A stretch of 64,000 nt of DNA from Devosia yakushimensis (GCF_030159855.1 NZ_BSNG01000001.1:372001-436000); one strand, 5' to 3'; counted from the stretch's first letter, positions 53,138 through 62,922 are shown. Notes: generated by a model not told the origin, from the sequence alone. Numbers and translations are program-made.

Positions 53138-54364
53138 ATGGGCGATTTTGCAATTTTCTATGAATGGCTGATGTTTGCAGTCCGGTGGCTGCATGTCATC
53201 ACCGCGATCGCCTGGATCGGCTCGTCGTTTTATTTCATCGCGCTCGATTTGGGCCTGCGCAAGACGCCGAGCCTGCCCCCGCTCGCCCATGGCGAGGAAT
53301 GGCAGGTGCATGGCGGGGGGTTCTATCACGTCCAGAAATATCTGGTGGCGCCCGAATTCCTGCCTGAGCACCTGACCTGGTTCAAATGGGAAAGCTATTG
53401 GACCTGGTTTTCCGGCTTCATGCTGCTGGTGCTGGTCTATTATGTCGGCGCCGATATCTATCTCATCGACCGCACAGTGCTCGACCTGCCGCAATGGGGT
53501 GGGATAGCCCTGTCGCTGGCCTCGATCGTATTGGGCTGGGTGCTCTACGATAGCCTGTGCAAATCCCCCATCGGGCAATCGACCACCGGGCTGATGCTGG
53601 TGCTGTTCGCCATTCTGGTCGCGATGAGCTGGGGCTATACCCAGATCTTCACCGGCCGCGCGGCCATGCTGCATATGGGCGCCTTCACCGCGACCATCAT
53701 GGCGGCCAATGTGGCCATGATCATCATCCCCAATCAGAAAATCGTGGTGGCCGATCTCAAGGCCGGCCGGGTGCCCGATGCCAAATATGGCAAGATCGCC
53801 AAGCAGCGGAGCCTGCACAACAACTACCTGACGCTGCCCGTCATTTTCTTCATGCTCTCGTCCCACTATCCGCTGGCCTTTGCCACGCAGTGGAACTGGA
53901 TCATCGCTTCGCTGATCTTCCTAGTCGGGGTGGTTATCCGGCACTATTTCAACACGCGCCATGCCCGCAAGGGCAATCCGCACTGGACCTGGGCGGTGGC
54001 CGTGGTGCTGTTCCTGATCATTGCGTGGCTCTCCACCGCGCCCAAGCTGCCGGGCTCGGCGGGAGAGGAGGTGGCGTCTCGGGCGGCCGAACCCTTTCTC
54101 GCAGCAGGCCATTTCGCTGAGGCCAGCCTGACCGTGCAGACCCGCTGCGCCATGTGCCACACCGCCGAACCCGCCTGGCCGGGCATTTATGAAGCACCCA
54201 AAAATGTCATTCTCGACAATGATATTGCGGTGGCCAATCACGCTAGGGATATCGCCATCCAGGCCGGCTATTCGCACGCCATGCCGCCCGGCAATGCCAC
54301 CGAAATGACCCTGGGCGAACGGGCCTTGCTGGTCGAGTGGTTCCGCGAAGGCTCGGGCCAATGA
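53138..54364 (+). CDS. puuD: Urate hydroxylase/oxidase PuuD, membrane-bound, cytochrome c fused
   Basis: 408 residues, AGAAGGAGA upstream. About eight membrane spans begin at FAIFYEWLMFAVRWLHVITA; the GEEWQVHGGGFYHVQKYLVA and LTWFKWESYWTWFSGFMLLV blocks define PuuD (DUF989). The C-terminal domain has CAMCH at 337-341 and a distal Met (HAMPPGNATEM). It turns urate into 5-hydroxyisourate, with electrons to the respiratory chain rather than making peroxide. Stop overlaps the guaD start by four bases. Confidence 0.93.
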   Translation: MGDFAIFYEWLMFAVRWLHVITAIAWIGSSFYFIALDLGLRKTPSLPPLAHGEEWQVHGGGFYHVQKYLVAPEFLPEHLTWFKWESYWTWFSGFMLLVLVYYVGADIYLIDRTVLDLPQWGGIALSLASIVLGWVLYDSLCKSPIGQSTTGLMLVLFAILVAMSWGYTQIFTGRAAMLHMGAFTATIMAANVAMIIIPNQKIVVADLKAGRVPDAKYGKIAKQRSLHNNYLTLPVIFFMLSSHYPLAFATQWNWIIASLIFLVGVVIRHYFNTRHARKGNPHWTWAVAVVLFLIIAWLSTAPKLPGSAGEEVASRAAEPFLAAGHFAEASLTVQTRCAMCHTAEPAWPGIYEAPKNVILDNDIAVANHARDIAIQAGYSHAMPPGNATEMTLGERALLVEWFREGSGQ

Positions 54365-55662
54365 ACCGGACCATTCTGCGCGGCCGGGTGCTGAGCTTTG
54401 TCAGCGAGCCGCAGGGCATTGATGACACGGCGAGCTATCGCTATTTCGCCGATGGCATGGTGGTCATTGCCGATGGCAAAGTGGCGAGCGTTGGCGATTA
54501 CGATGCCGGTGTGGCGGGCGATGCCGAGATCATCGACCATCGGCCCCATCTGATCCTGCCCGGCTTTATCGATCTGCATCTGCATTATGTGCAAAGCCAG
54601 ATGATCGCCTCCTATGCCGGCTCGCTGCTCGAATGGCTCAATACTTACACCTTTGTGGAAGAGCAGAAATTCAGCCAGCAGGGCCATGCCGGCGCTGTTG
54701 CGGCGGCCTTTTATGACGAGCTGATCCGCAATGGCACGACGACGGCCGTGGCCTATTGCTCGAGCCATCCGCGCTCGGTCGATGCCTATTTTGCCGAGGC
54801 CGAAAAGCGCAATATGCTGATGGTGGGCGGCAAGGTGATGATGGATCGCAATGCGCCCGAAGCGCTGTGCGACACCGCCCAATCGGGCTATGACGATACC
54901 AGGCTTTTGATCGAGCGCTGGCATGGGCGGGGCCGGGGGCTTTATGCCATCTCGCCGCGCTTTGTCATTACCTCGACCCCGGCGCAGCTGGAGGCGTCGC
55001 GGGCGCTCGTGGTCGAGCATCCCGAGTGCTATGTGCAGACCCATCTGAGCGAAAACGCCGCTGAAATCAGCTTCTCGATGGAGCTTTATCCGGATTCCCC
55101 CGACTATACCGGCATTTACGAGGATTATGGCCTGCTCGGCCCCAAGACCCTGTTGGGTCACTCCATCCATCTCAATCACCGCGAAACGCAGGTGCTGGCC
55201 GAGACGCAATCGGTGGCAGTGTTCTGCCCGACATCGAACCTGTTCCTGGGAAGTGGCTTGTTCGACCGCGACCGATTGGCCAAGGCCGGGGTGCGGATCG
55301 GCATTGCCACCGACATTGGCGGCGGCACCAATTACGGCATGCTGGCGACGCTGGACGAAGGCTACAAGGTGCTGCAATTGCGCGGCCAGCGGCTGACCCC
55401 GCTCAATTCCTTCTATATGGCGACCTTGGGCAATGCCCGGGCGCTCTCGCTCGAAGGCACAATCGGGTCCATCGCGCCGGGCAATGCCGCCGATCTGGTC
55501 GTGCTTGATGCCAGCGCCACGCCCGCCATGCGGCTGCGCATGGAGACGGTCACCAGTCTGGTCGAAGAGCTCTTCCTGCTCCAGACCCTGGGCGATGATC
55601 GCTCCATTGCTGAGGTCTATGTCGCTGGCGCACAGGCCAAGTCAACTTTAGGCGGGTTGTGA
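54361..55662 (+). CDS. guaD: Guanine deaminase (GuaD)
   Basis: 433 residues. Amidohydrolase motifs: PGFIDLHLHYVQSQMI (HxH), YVQTHLSENAAEI, LLGHSIHLNHRE and GIATDIGGGTNYGML with the terminal Asp. HYVQ and SFYMATLGNARALSLEGTIG are GuaD signatures. It turns guanine into xanthine for XdhAB. Coupled to puuD. Confidence 0.93.
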   Translation: MNRTILRGRVLSFVSEPQGIDDTASYRYFADGMVVIADGKVASVGDYDAGVAGDAEIIDHRPHLILPGFIDLHLHYVQSQMIASYAGSLLEWLNTYTFVEEQKFSQQGHAGAVAAAFYDELIRNGTTTAVAYCSSHPRSVDAYFAEAEKRNMLMVGGKVMMDRNAPEALCDTAQSGYDDTRLLIERWHGRGRGLYAISPRFVITSTPAQLEASRALVVEHPECYVQTHLSENAAEISFSMELYPDSPDYTGIYEDYGLLGPKTLLGHSIHLNHRETQVLAETQSVAVFCPTSNLFLGSGLFDRDRLAKAGVRIGIATDIGGGTNYGMLATLDEGYKVLQLRGQRLTPLNSFYMATLGNARALSLEGTIGSIAPGNAADLVVLDASATPAMRLRMETVTSLVEELFLLQTLGDDRSIAEVYVAGAQAKSTLGGL

Positions 55663-55724
55663 GGATGGATACCTTCGCCTAGGTTGCCCTGGGTTTTGGC
55701 CACTGCGCCAGAAGCGAACACGAT

Positions 55725-55852
55725 GCGCACCTCCCCCTTGACGGGGGAGGGTGGGAGGGGTGCATGAGCCCCGATATTGGGTCAATGGCCCCCTCCCCAA
55801 CTCAAGCTTTTTCGCTAGCAGCGAAAAAGCAGGCCCCGCAAGGGGAGGGTGC
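55725..55852. repeat. Composite palindromic repeat with an 11-bp perfect hairpin
   Basis: CCTCCCCCTTGACGGGGGAGG at the left is self-complementary. A separate hairpin GCTTTTTCGCT-AGC-AGCGAAAAAGC spans 55806-55830, flanked by CCCCTCCCC and GGGGAGGG. It fills the guaD-glcB gap. Confidence 0.8.
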
Positions 55853-55890
55853 TGCATCGAACATGACGAGCCATTTGAGGAAGAGAATTT

Positions 55891-58056
55891 ATGAGCCACT
55901 ATCTGACGAAATCGACCCTTTCAGTTCACCCTCTGCTGGTCGATTTTGTTGAGAAAGAAGCGCTCCCGGGCCTCTCCGTTTCGGCCGATCAATTCTGGTC
56001 TGGCTTTGCCGCGCTGGTGGCCGAACATGGCCCCACCAATGCCGCTCTGCTCGCCAAGCGCGAGGATTTGCAGGGCCGGATCGATGATTGGCATCGCCGC
56101 TATGGCCCGGTCGCTAACAATCCCCAGGGCTACGAATTCTTCCTCAAGGATATCGGCTATGTGGTGCCCGAGCCGACTGATTTCAGCATTGAAACCACGG
56201 GCCTCGACCCCGAAATCACCACGCTTTGCGGCCCGCAGCTGGTGGTTCCGGTCAGCAATGCGCGTTATGCGCTCAACGCCGCCAATGCGCGCTGGGGCAG
56301 CCTTTACGACGCGCTGTACGGCACCGACGTTATCGAGCGCAGCGGCGATCTCGCGCCGGGCAAGGCCTACAATGCGGCGCGCGGCGCAGCCGTGGTCGAT
56401 CGGGCCGCGAGTTTCCTCGACGAGGCTTTCCCGCTTGAAAGCGGCAGCCATCGCGACGCCACTGGCTATCATGTGATCAAGGAAGATGGCGTCCGCCGCT
56501 TCGTCGTCGATACCGCTTCGGGCCGCACCGCCCTCAAGGACCCTACCGCTTTTGTTGGTTATGGCGGCAGTGAGGCCAAGGGCGAGCTGGTGCTGCGCCA
56601 CCATGGCCTGCATGCCATTCTGGTGATCGAGCCGGGCAGCGTCATCGGCGGAGCGCATAAAGCCGGCCTCAGCGACATCATTGTCGAAGCTGCGCTCACC
56701 ACGATTCAGGATTGCGAAGACTCGGTTGCCGCCGTCGATGCCGAAGACAAGGTCGGGGTCTATCGCAATTGGCTGGGCCTGATGAATGGCAGTCTGCAGG
56801 ACACATTCGAAAAGGGCGGACGCCAGATCACCCGCAAGCTCAATGCCGACCGCAGCTACAAGGACGTCAACGGCGCTCCGCTGGTGCTCAAGGGCCGGTC
56901 GCTGCTGCTGGTGCGCAATGTCGGCCACCTGATGACGACTGATGCCGTGTTGTTCGATGGCAAGCCGATTGGCGAAGGACTGATGGATGCCGCGCTGACC
57001 GTGTTGTGCGCCATGCATGACACGCTCAACAGCGCCACTGGTGCGATCTATATCGTCAAGCCGAAGATGCATGGCCCCGAAGAGGTGGCCTTTGCCTGCG
57101 CGATTTTTGCCTCGGTGGAAAAGCTGCTGGGCCTGGCCCCGCTCACCATCAAGATCGGCATTATGGACGAGGAGCGCCGCACTTCGGCTAATCTGAAAGC
57201 CGCGATCCATGCCGCCCGCGAGCGGGTGTTCTTCATCAATACCGGTTTCCTCGACCGCACCGGCGACGAGATCCATACCTCGATGGAAGCCGGCCCGGTG
57301 CTGCGCAAGGACGAGATCAAGTCCGAGCGCTGGATTGCCTCCTATGAGGATCGCAATGTGCTGATCGGGCTGGCCTGTGGCCTCAGCGGCAAGGCGCAGA
57401 TCGGCAAGGGCATGTGGGCGCGGCCCGACGATATGGCGGCGATGATGGCGGCCAAATCGGGCCATCCCAATGCCGGCGCCAATACCGCCTGGGTGCCCTC
57501 GCCGACGGCGGCGACGCTGCATGCGCTGCATTATCACCAGATCGACGTGTTCGAGGCGCAGCAGCGCCGCCACAACCAGCCCGTGCCGCCGCTAGCGGAG
57601 CTGTTCTCCATGCCGATCCAGGTGCCTTATTCGCTGAGCCGGGAAGAAATCACCCGCGAGCTGGAGAACAATGCGCAGGGCATTCTGGGCTATGTGGTGC
57701 GCTGGGTGCAGCAGGGTGTGGGCTGTTCCAAAGTACCCGACATCAACAATGTCGGCCTGATGGAAGACCGCGCCACCTGCCGGATTTCCTCGCAGGCGGT
57801 GGCCAATTGGCTGCGCCATGGCCTGGTTTCCAAAGACGAAGTCACCTCAGTCTTCGAGCGCATGGCCGGCGTGGTCGATCAGCAGAATGAAGGCGATCCG
57901 CTCTATCGTCCCATGGCCGAAAATTTCCAATCCGTCGCCTTCCAGGCCGCGCTCGATCTGGCGCTGCATGGCGCTGACCAGCCCTCGGGCTATACCGAGC
58001 CGCTGCTGCATGCGGCACGGCGGAAGGTCAAGGCGCGGGAAGCGGAGCGGGGCTAG
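55891..58056 (+). CDS. glcB: Malate synthase G (GlcB)
   Basis: 721 residues, the usual length. LVAEHGPTNAALLAKREDLQ, TTIQDCEDSVAAVDAEDKVG, RNWLGLMNGSLQDTFEKGGR, VGHLMTTDAVLFDGKPIGEG, NTGFLDRTGDEIHTSMEAGP and PSPTAATLHALHYHQIDV are the family blocks. It condenses glyoxylate and acetyl-CoA to malate. Next to ureide genes it likely disposes of the glyoxylate made by AllA, besides any glycolate use. Confidence 0.94.
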   Translation: MSHYLTKSTLSVHPLLVDFVEKEALPGLSVSADQFWSGFAALVAEHGPTNAALLAKREDLQGRIDDWHRRYGPVANNPQGYEFFLKDIGYVVPEPTDFSIETTGLDPEITTLCGPQLVVPVSNARYALNAANARWGSLYDALYGTDVIERSGDLAPGKAYNAARGAAVVDRAASFLDEAFPLESGSHRDATGYHVIKEDGVRRFVVDTASGRTALKDPTAFVGYGGSEAKGELVLRHHGLHAILVIEPGSVIGGAHKAGLSDIIVEAALTTIQDCEDSVAAVDAEDKVGVYRNWLGLMNGSLQDTFEKGGRQITRKLNADRSYKDVNGAPLVLKGRSLLLVRNVGHLMTTDAVLFDGKPIGEGLMDAALTVLCAMHDTLNSATGAIYIVKPKMHGPEEVAFACAIFASVEKLLGLAPLTIKIGIMDEERRTSANLKAAIHAARERVFFINTGFLDRTGDEIHTSMEAGPVLRKDEIKSERWIASYEDRNVLIGLACGLSGKAQIGKGMWARPDDMAAMMAAKSGHPNAGANTAWVPSPTAATLHALHYHQIDVFEAQQRRHNQPVPPLAELFSMPIQVPYSLSREEITRELENNAQGILGYVVRWVQQGVGCSKVPDINNVGLMEDRATCRISSQAVANWLRHGLVSKDEVTSVFERMAGVVDQQNEGDPLYRPMAENFQSVAFQAALDLALHGADQPSGYTEPLLHAARRKVKAREAERG

Positions 58057-58073
58057 GCCGCTCCGCCGGCTGC

Positions 58074-59831
58074 CTATTCGGTTACTGACTTGAGGCTGTA
58101 GTCGTCGCTGTTAAGCGGCGGCAGGGCGCCGTCCTGCAGATGCTCGCGGAAATACTCGACGAGTGGGACTGCATAGGCCACAGAGCTGTCCTCATGTGCC
58201 GCGGGGTCGGTGGCGATCACTGTGGCGAAGGTGTCGTAGCCATCCTTGCCCAGGGCGGTGAAGGAATTGGTGACGACGCGATAGCTGGCCGCCATGTCGA
58301 TCGGCGCCCATTGGCCGCTCTGGCGATCCTTGACCTCGACGGCGAGGATGCGACTGCCCTTGGCGGCGCCCAGATTGGCGTCGAAGCGCAGGTGGGAGGC
58401 ATAGGGGAAGGCGCCGGTCGAGCCGGAATTGAGCGCGTAATCGGCGGCATCCTCAAGCGCGGCCACGACCTGTGCCCCGGTCATGGTGAGCGTTGCCACG
58501 GTGTTGGAAAAGGGCAGCATGGTATAGGCGTCGGCCACGGTGAAGGTGCCGCTGAGGAACTCGGTGCGCACGCCGCCGGCATTCTGAATGGCGATATCGG
58601 CATGCGGCAGGTAGGCCAGGAAGCTGTCGGCGACGACATGGGCGGCATAGCTGCCGGTGGGGGCCGCGCCGGGCGCGAAGGCGGTGGGGATGCGCTCGAA
58701 GGGCATGGTCTGGGCCACGGTGCCGAGATCCTGGGCGCGGAAGCTTTCGAGCTCCTTGCTATAGGGCACCAGGATTTCGGCTACTTGCGGGTCGGGCTGC
58801 TGCAGCACCAGGGTTTGCGCGTTTTCGATCGCGGTCAGCAGCGCGGTTTCGCCGGCAGCGTCCAGATCGGCGAATTTTTCGTCGGCGCCGAGCACCTGGA
58901 ATGGCCGGTCGACCGGCAGCAGGATATTGCCGCTGGCGGCGGTGACCTTGCCGGCGTCATCGAAGGTGACGTTCATCACGCCCAGGCCATGGGCCATTTC
59001 CCAAGCCTGGGCGATATAGACGGGCGTGCCTTCGGGTGAGTCCACGACTGTCGGATATTCGCCTGAGACCGGCAGGCCCATTTCGGCGAGTTCGCCCGTC
59101 GAATCGAGCAGGTTGTGGGTGTCGCCGCCAATGATGATGTCGATGCCCGATACCTCGCCGGCCAGGGCGATATCGCCTTCATAGCCGAGATGGCTGAGGA
59201 CGACGATCTTGTCGATGCCTTGGCCTTCCAGCTCGGCGATGGTGCGCCGGACCGTCTCGGTTTCCTCGGAAAACTGGACGGCGTCGGTGACCATGGACGA
59301 ATTGACTGTTTTTTCGACCTTGAGCACGCCAAGGACGGCGACCTTTTCGCCTTCGATTTCCTTGACGATGTAAGGCCTGATGTCGAGCCCATGCAGCGGG
59401 CTTGCTTCGGTGGGGTGGATATTGGCGCCGAGGACGGGGAATTCGGCCATTTTGATCAGGCCGGCCAGCACGTCCTCGCCTTCGTCGAATTCGTGATTGC
59501 CGATCTGGTAGGCGTCGATGCCCAGGGCGTTGAAGAGCTTGAAGTCCGGCTCGCCACGGAACAGGCTGAAATAGAGCGTGCCGTTCAGCTCGCCGCTATT
59601 GAGCACCAGGCTATTGTCGGTGCGCAGGCCCTCGATCAGGCCGGCCAGGCGCGAGAAGCCGCCCATTTCTACGCGATAGGTGGTGCCGGCCAGGGTGATG
59701 TCCTGGCTGGCGCCGTCGAGGTGGGAGTGATGGTCATTGGTGTGCAGGATTTGCAGTTCCAGCCCATGCGCAAGGCTGGGTGCGGCGGCACTGGCCAGCA
59801 GTATGGCGGCGATGATCCTGACGGCTCCCAT
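58074..59831 (-). CDS. 5'-nucleotidase-family protein with an altered GD motif
   Basis: 585 residues with a signal peptide (cleavage near SLAHGLE). Motifs: ILHTNDHHSHLDG, then VLNSGELNGTLYF where relatives have G-D-x3-G; GNHEFDEGEDVL, LSHLGYEGDIAL and GGDTHNLLDST (GDTH for the usual GHSH). C-terminal: IQNAGGVRTEFLSGTFT and AYTMLPFSNTVATLTMTG. The Asp-to-Glu change, with one residue fewer, and the loss of His in GHxH would alter metal binding. It may be a catalytically modified paralogue of the protein at 21930. It lies between glcB and ade, fitting nucleotide salvage. Confidence 0.85.
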   Translation of the reverse strand: MGAVRIIAAILLASAAAPSLAHGLELQILHTNDHHSHLDGASQDITLAGTTYRVEMGGFSRLAGLIEGLRTDNSLVLNSGELNGTLYFSLFRGEPDFKLFNALGIDAYQIGNHEFDEGEDVLAGLIKMAEFPVLGANIHPTEASPLHGLDIRPYIVKEIEGEKVAVLGVLKVEKTVNSSMVTDAVQFSEETETVRRTIAELEGQGIDKIVVLSHLGYEGDIALAGEVSGIDIIIGGDTHNLLDSTGELAEMGLPVSGEYPTVVDSPEGTPVYIAQAWEMAHGLGVMNVTFDDAGKVTAASGNILLPVDRPFQVLGADEKFADLDAAGETALLTAIENAQTLVLQQPDPQVAEILVPYSKELESFRAQDLGTVAQTMPFERIPTAFAPGAAPTGSYAAHVVADSFLAYLPHADIAIQNAGGVRTEFLSGTFTVADAYTMLPFSNTVATLTMTGAQVVAALEDAADYALNSGSTGAFPYASHLRFDANLGAAKGSRILAVEVKDRQSGQWAPIDMAASYRVVTNSFTALGKDGYDTFATVIATDPAAHEDSSVAYAVPLVEYFREHLQDGALPPLNSDDYSLKSVTE

Positions 59832-59913
59832 GGCGGCGCTCCTTTGGCATCCGAGATTGGCAGGTGCCTAGCAACCGCGCGTAACGGTTTCATGTCGGCT
59901 AGGCCGCCCGCGA

Positions 59914-61623
59914 CTAGTCGACGAAATCGAACTTATCGACGTCGAAGAGGCCGCGATCGGTCATTTTGAGGTGGGGAATAACCGGCAGGGCGAGGAAGGC
60001 GACCTGGAGGAAGGGTTCGGGCAGGACGCAGCCCAGAGCGAAGGCGGCGTCGCGCAATTGATGCAGGTCATGGGCGACGGTTTCAAAGGGATTGAGGCTC
60101 ATCAGCCCGGCTATGGGGAGCGCCAACTCGGCAGTTATCCTGCCGCCATCGGCAACCGCAAAGCCGCCTTGCAGCTCGATAAGCCGGTTGACCGCGATGG
60201 CCATGTCCTCGTCATTGGCGCCGATGACGGTGATGTTGTGGCTATCGTGGCCGACCGAGGAGGCGATGGCGCCGCGCTTGAGGCCGAAGCCGGTGACGAA
60301 ACTGCGGCCGATATTGCCGTTGCGGCCGTGGCGCTCGATGACTGCGCATTTCAAAACGTCTTGCGCAATATCGGCCTGGGTTCCCCGGTCGCTCACCGCC
60401 AGCGCCGCGGATTCGCGGAAGGTCAGGATGAGGCCGGGCTTTACGCCGATGACCGGGGTCTGGTTGCGATCGGCGCGGGCCGAGACGATGAAATCATCAG
60501 CGACGATGTTTCGGGATTTGACTGAGGTCAGGCCCACCGGCGCCACGGGTTTGCGAGCGGCGAAAAGTTCTGGACGCACTAACCTGCCGCCGGTCAGCAC
60601 ATCGGAAACGCGGCAATCCTCAAGGCTATCGAGCAGGGCGATATCGGCGCGCCAGCCGGGGGCGAGCAGGCCGCGATCGCGCAGCCCAAAAATACGGGCG
60701 GCGGAGTGGCTGGCGGCGCGATAGACGTGATGCAGCGGCCTTCCCATGGCGATGAGGCGGCGGATAGAGCTGTCGAGATGGCCTTCCTCGGCAATGTCGA
60801 GCGGATTGCGGTCATCGGTGCAGAGGGCGACGAAGCTTGAGGTGTTTTCGTCCAGTATTTCGGCCAGGGCTTTGAGGTCCTTGGAGACGGAACCCTCGCG
60901 GATCAGGATGGCCATGCCTTTGGCCAGTTTCTCGCGGGCCTCGGCGGCGCTGGTGGCTTCGTGGTCGGTGCGGATGCCGGCGGCGAGGTAGCCGTTGAGG
61001 CCCTGGCCCAGCAGCAATGGGGCATGCCCATCGATATGGCCGCCCTGAAAGGCCACGAGCTTGGCGAGAATGCCCGGATCACCCGACAGCACGCCGGGAA
61101 AGTTCATCATTTCTGCCAGGCCGATGACCTTGGGATGGCTGCGGAAGGGTTCGAGGTCTTCGATCTCCAGTGTCGCTCCATTGGTTTCAAAGCCGGTGGC
61201 CGGCACGCAGGATGACAGGTTCACCCGCACATCCATGATGGTCTGTTCGGCGCTATCGAGGAAATAGCGAATGCCCTCGGCGCCCAGCACATTGGCGATT
61301 TCGTGTGGGTCGCAGATGGCCGTGGTGACCCCATGCGGCAGCACGCAGCGGTCGAATTCGAAGGGCGTGACCAGCGAGGATTCGATATGCAAATGCGTAT
61401 CGATAAAGCCCGGCACGGCATAGCGGCCGGCGCCGTCGATGACCGTTTCGGCCTCGTAACTGGCATGGGTGCCCACGATGCGGTCGCCGACTATGGCGAT
61501 GTCGGTCGGCGTGATGGCGCCGGTGATGACGTCGAGCAATTGCACATTCTTGATGACGAGATCGGCTGATGCCTTGCCCTGTCCGGCCATGATCATGCGG
61601 GTGAGGGTTTGGGGATCAGTCAT
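59914..61623 (-). CDS. ade: Adenine deaminase (Ade)
   Basis: 569 residues from ATG at 61623, chosen for the AGGA eight bases before it; an ATG at 61644 has none. PGFIDTHLHIESSLVTPFEF, TAICDPHEIANVLGAEGIRY and SFVALCTDDRNPLDIAEEGH carry the Fe/Mn ligands; SVGHDSHNITVIGANDEDMA is the C-terminal adenine-deaminase block. It converts adenine to hypoxanthine for XdhAB. Confidence 0.94.
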   Translation of the reverse strand: MTDPQTLTRMIMAGQGKASADLVIKNVQLLDVITGAITPTDIAIVGDRIVGTHASYEAETVIDGAGRYAVPGFIDTHLHIESSLVTPFEFDRCVLPHGVTTAICDPHEIANVLGAEGIRYFLDSAEQTIMDVRVNLSSCVPATGFETNGATLEIEDLEPFRSHPKVIGLAEMMNFPGVLSGDPGILAKLVAFQGGHIDGHAPLLLGQGLNGYLAAGIRTDHEATSAAEAREKLAKGMAILIREGSVSKDLKALAEILDENTSSFVALCTDDRNPLDIAEEGHLDSSIRRLIAMGRPLHHVYRAASHSAARIFGLRDRGLLAPGWRADIALLDSLEDCRVSDVLTGGRLVRPELFAARKPVAPVGLTSVKSRNIVADDFIVSARADRNQTPVIGVKPGLILTFRESAALAVSDRGTQADIAQDVLKCAVIERHGRNGNIGRSFVTGFGLKRGAIASSVGHDSHNITVIGANDEDMAIAVNRLIELQGGFAVADGGRITAELALPIAGLMSLNPFETVAHDLHQLRDAAFALGCVLPEPFLQVAFLALPVIPHLKMTDRGLFDVDKFDFVD

Positions 61624-61757
61624 CGATGTATCCTGGATGGCCATTGCTGAAAGTCGGCCGGGGGCGCGATGGCGTCAAGTGCCGCTGGGCGCTTATCCGG
61701 AACTTGGGCAGCAGGCCGGCGTTTGCTCACATGAGGCGCGCCAACAGGAGAGCCAGC

Positions 61758-61916
61758 TTGGAAACCTATGACCCGCACAAGAATACGACCGAGGTCCGGC
61801 AGGCCAGTCCACGCAGGATGAATATGCTCGTGCTGGTCATTTCGCTGATTGGCATCGTCGTGCTGTTTGCCATCATCTATTTGATCTTCACGATGAGCCA
61901 GCCGAACCCGACCTGA
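61758..61916 (+). CDS. Small single-span membrane protein
   Basis: 52 residues from TTG at 61758, chosen because AGGAG lies seven bases before it. A polar N-terminus (ETYDPHKNTTEVRQASPRR) is followed by MNMLVLVISLIGIVVLFAII and YLIFTMSQPNPT. No family name is known to me. Three bases separate it from the topoisomerase gene, so the two are likely co-transcribed. Confidence 0.6.
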   Translation: METYDPHKNTTEVRQASPRRMNMLVLVISLIGIVVLFAIIYLIFTMSQPNPT

Positions 61917-61919
61917 CCC

Positions 61920-62918
61920 ATGGTGCGGCTGATCAGAGCGGAACGCGAAGACCTGACCATCATCCGCCAGAGGCGAGGCCGGGGCTTCAGCTATGCCGAT
62001 GCGAATGGCACCGTTATCCGCGACGCCCGGACCAGGGCGCGCATCATGGCGCTGGGCATTCCACCGGCCTGGCAGAATGTGCGGATCGCGGGCGATCCGC
62101 GCGCCCATATCCAGGCGCTGGGCGAGGATGAGGCGGGGCGCGATCAATATATTTACCACCCCGATTGGGAGCTGAAGCGCGAGGGCCGCAAGCTCAAGCG
62201 GCTGGCGGTGTTGACCGGGGTCCTGCCCAAGGTGCGCCGCAAGATACGCGCGGGTCTCAGCGCCGAAACAGGCAGCCGAGAGCTGGCGCTGGCCATTGCG
62301 ATGGCTTTGATCGACCGGACGGCCATGCGGGTGGGGCGGGAAAAATACCTCGAAAGCAGCGGTACGCGCGGGGCGGGCACCCTGTTCGCTCGCGACGTCA
62401 AAATCGAGGGCGATGAAATATGCATGAGCTTTGCGGCCAAGGGCGGCAAGCGGGCCGATTATCGCATCCTCGACAAGCAACTGGCCGCGGCATTGACCCG
62501 CATATTGCAGTTGCCGGGCAAGCGCCTGCTGGTTTGTCGCGACGAAAAGGGCAAGACGCGGCCGATCAAGACCGGCGCCATCAATGATTATCTGCGCGAG
62601 CTGGCGGGCGTGGATATTTCGGCCAAGGATTTCCGCACGCTCCATGCCAGCGCCATGGCGGGCGAGGCACTGGCGCGGATGGAAAGCGGCACCTCCCTAT
62701 CGGCGCGGCGGCGGCAGATGGCGCAGGTCGCCCGCGAGGTGGCGCTGGAATTGCGCAATACGCCGGCGATCTGCCGCAAGTCCTATATCGCGCCATGCCT
62801 GTTCAAGCTGTTCGATCAGGGCAAGTTGCAGGCGATATGGGCCGTTGCCGGTCGCGGGCGGACCGGACTTTCAGCGCGGGAAAAGCGGCTGGGCGCAGTG
62901 CTCGCGGCGGCCGGCTGA
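61920..62918 (+). CDS. DNA topoisomerase IB
   Basis: 332 residues, the length of bacterial poxvirus-type enzymes. RQRRGRGFSYADANG, PPAWQNVRIAGDPRAHIQAL, GRDQYIYHPDWELKR and RKIRAGLSAETGSRELALAI lead to the catalytic core: MRVGREKYLESSGTRGAGTL, KTGAINDYLRELAG, FRTLHASAMAGEALARM and the nucleophile Tyr289 in NTPAICRKSYIAP. It relaxes supercoils. Confidence 0.93.
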   Translation: MVRLIRAEREDLTIIRQRRGRGFSYADANGTVIRDARTRARIMALGIPPAWQNVRIAGDPRAHIQALGEDEAGRDQYIYHPDWELKREGRKLKRLAVLTGVLPKVRRKIRAGLSAETGSRELALAIAMALIDRTAMRVGREKYLESSGTRGAGTLFARDVKIEGDEICMSFAAKGGKRADYRILDKQLAAALTRILQLPGKRLLVCRDEKGKTRPIKTGAINDYLRELAGVDISAKDFRTLHASAMAGEALARMESGTSLSARRRQMAQVAREVALELRNTPAICRKSYIAPCLFKLFDQGKLQAIWAVAGRGRTGLSAREKRLGAVLAAAG

Positions 62919-62922
62919 ATCC

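Noticed and set aside
55921..57573. Minus-strand 550-residue frame
   Set aside because: Antisense to malate synthase G, which matches its family over full length.
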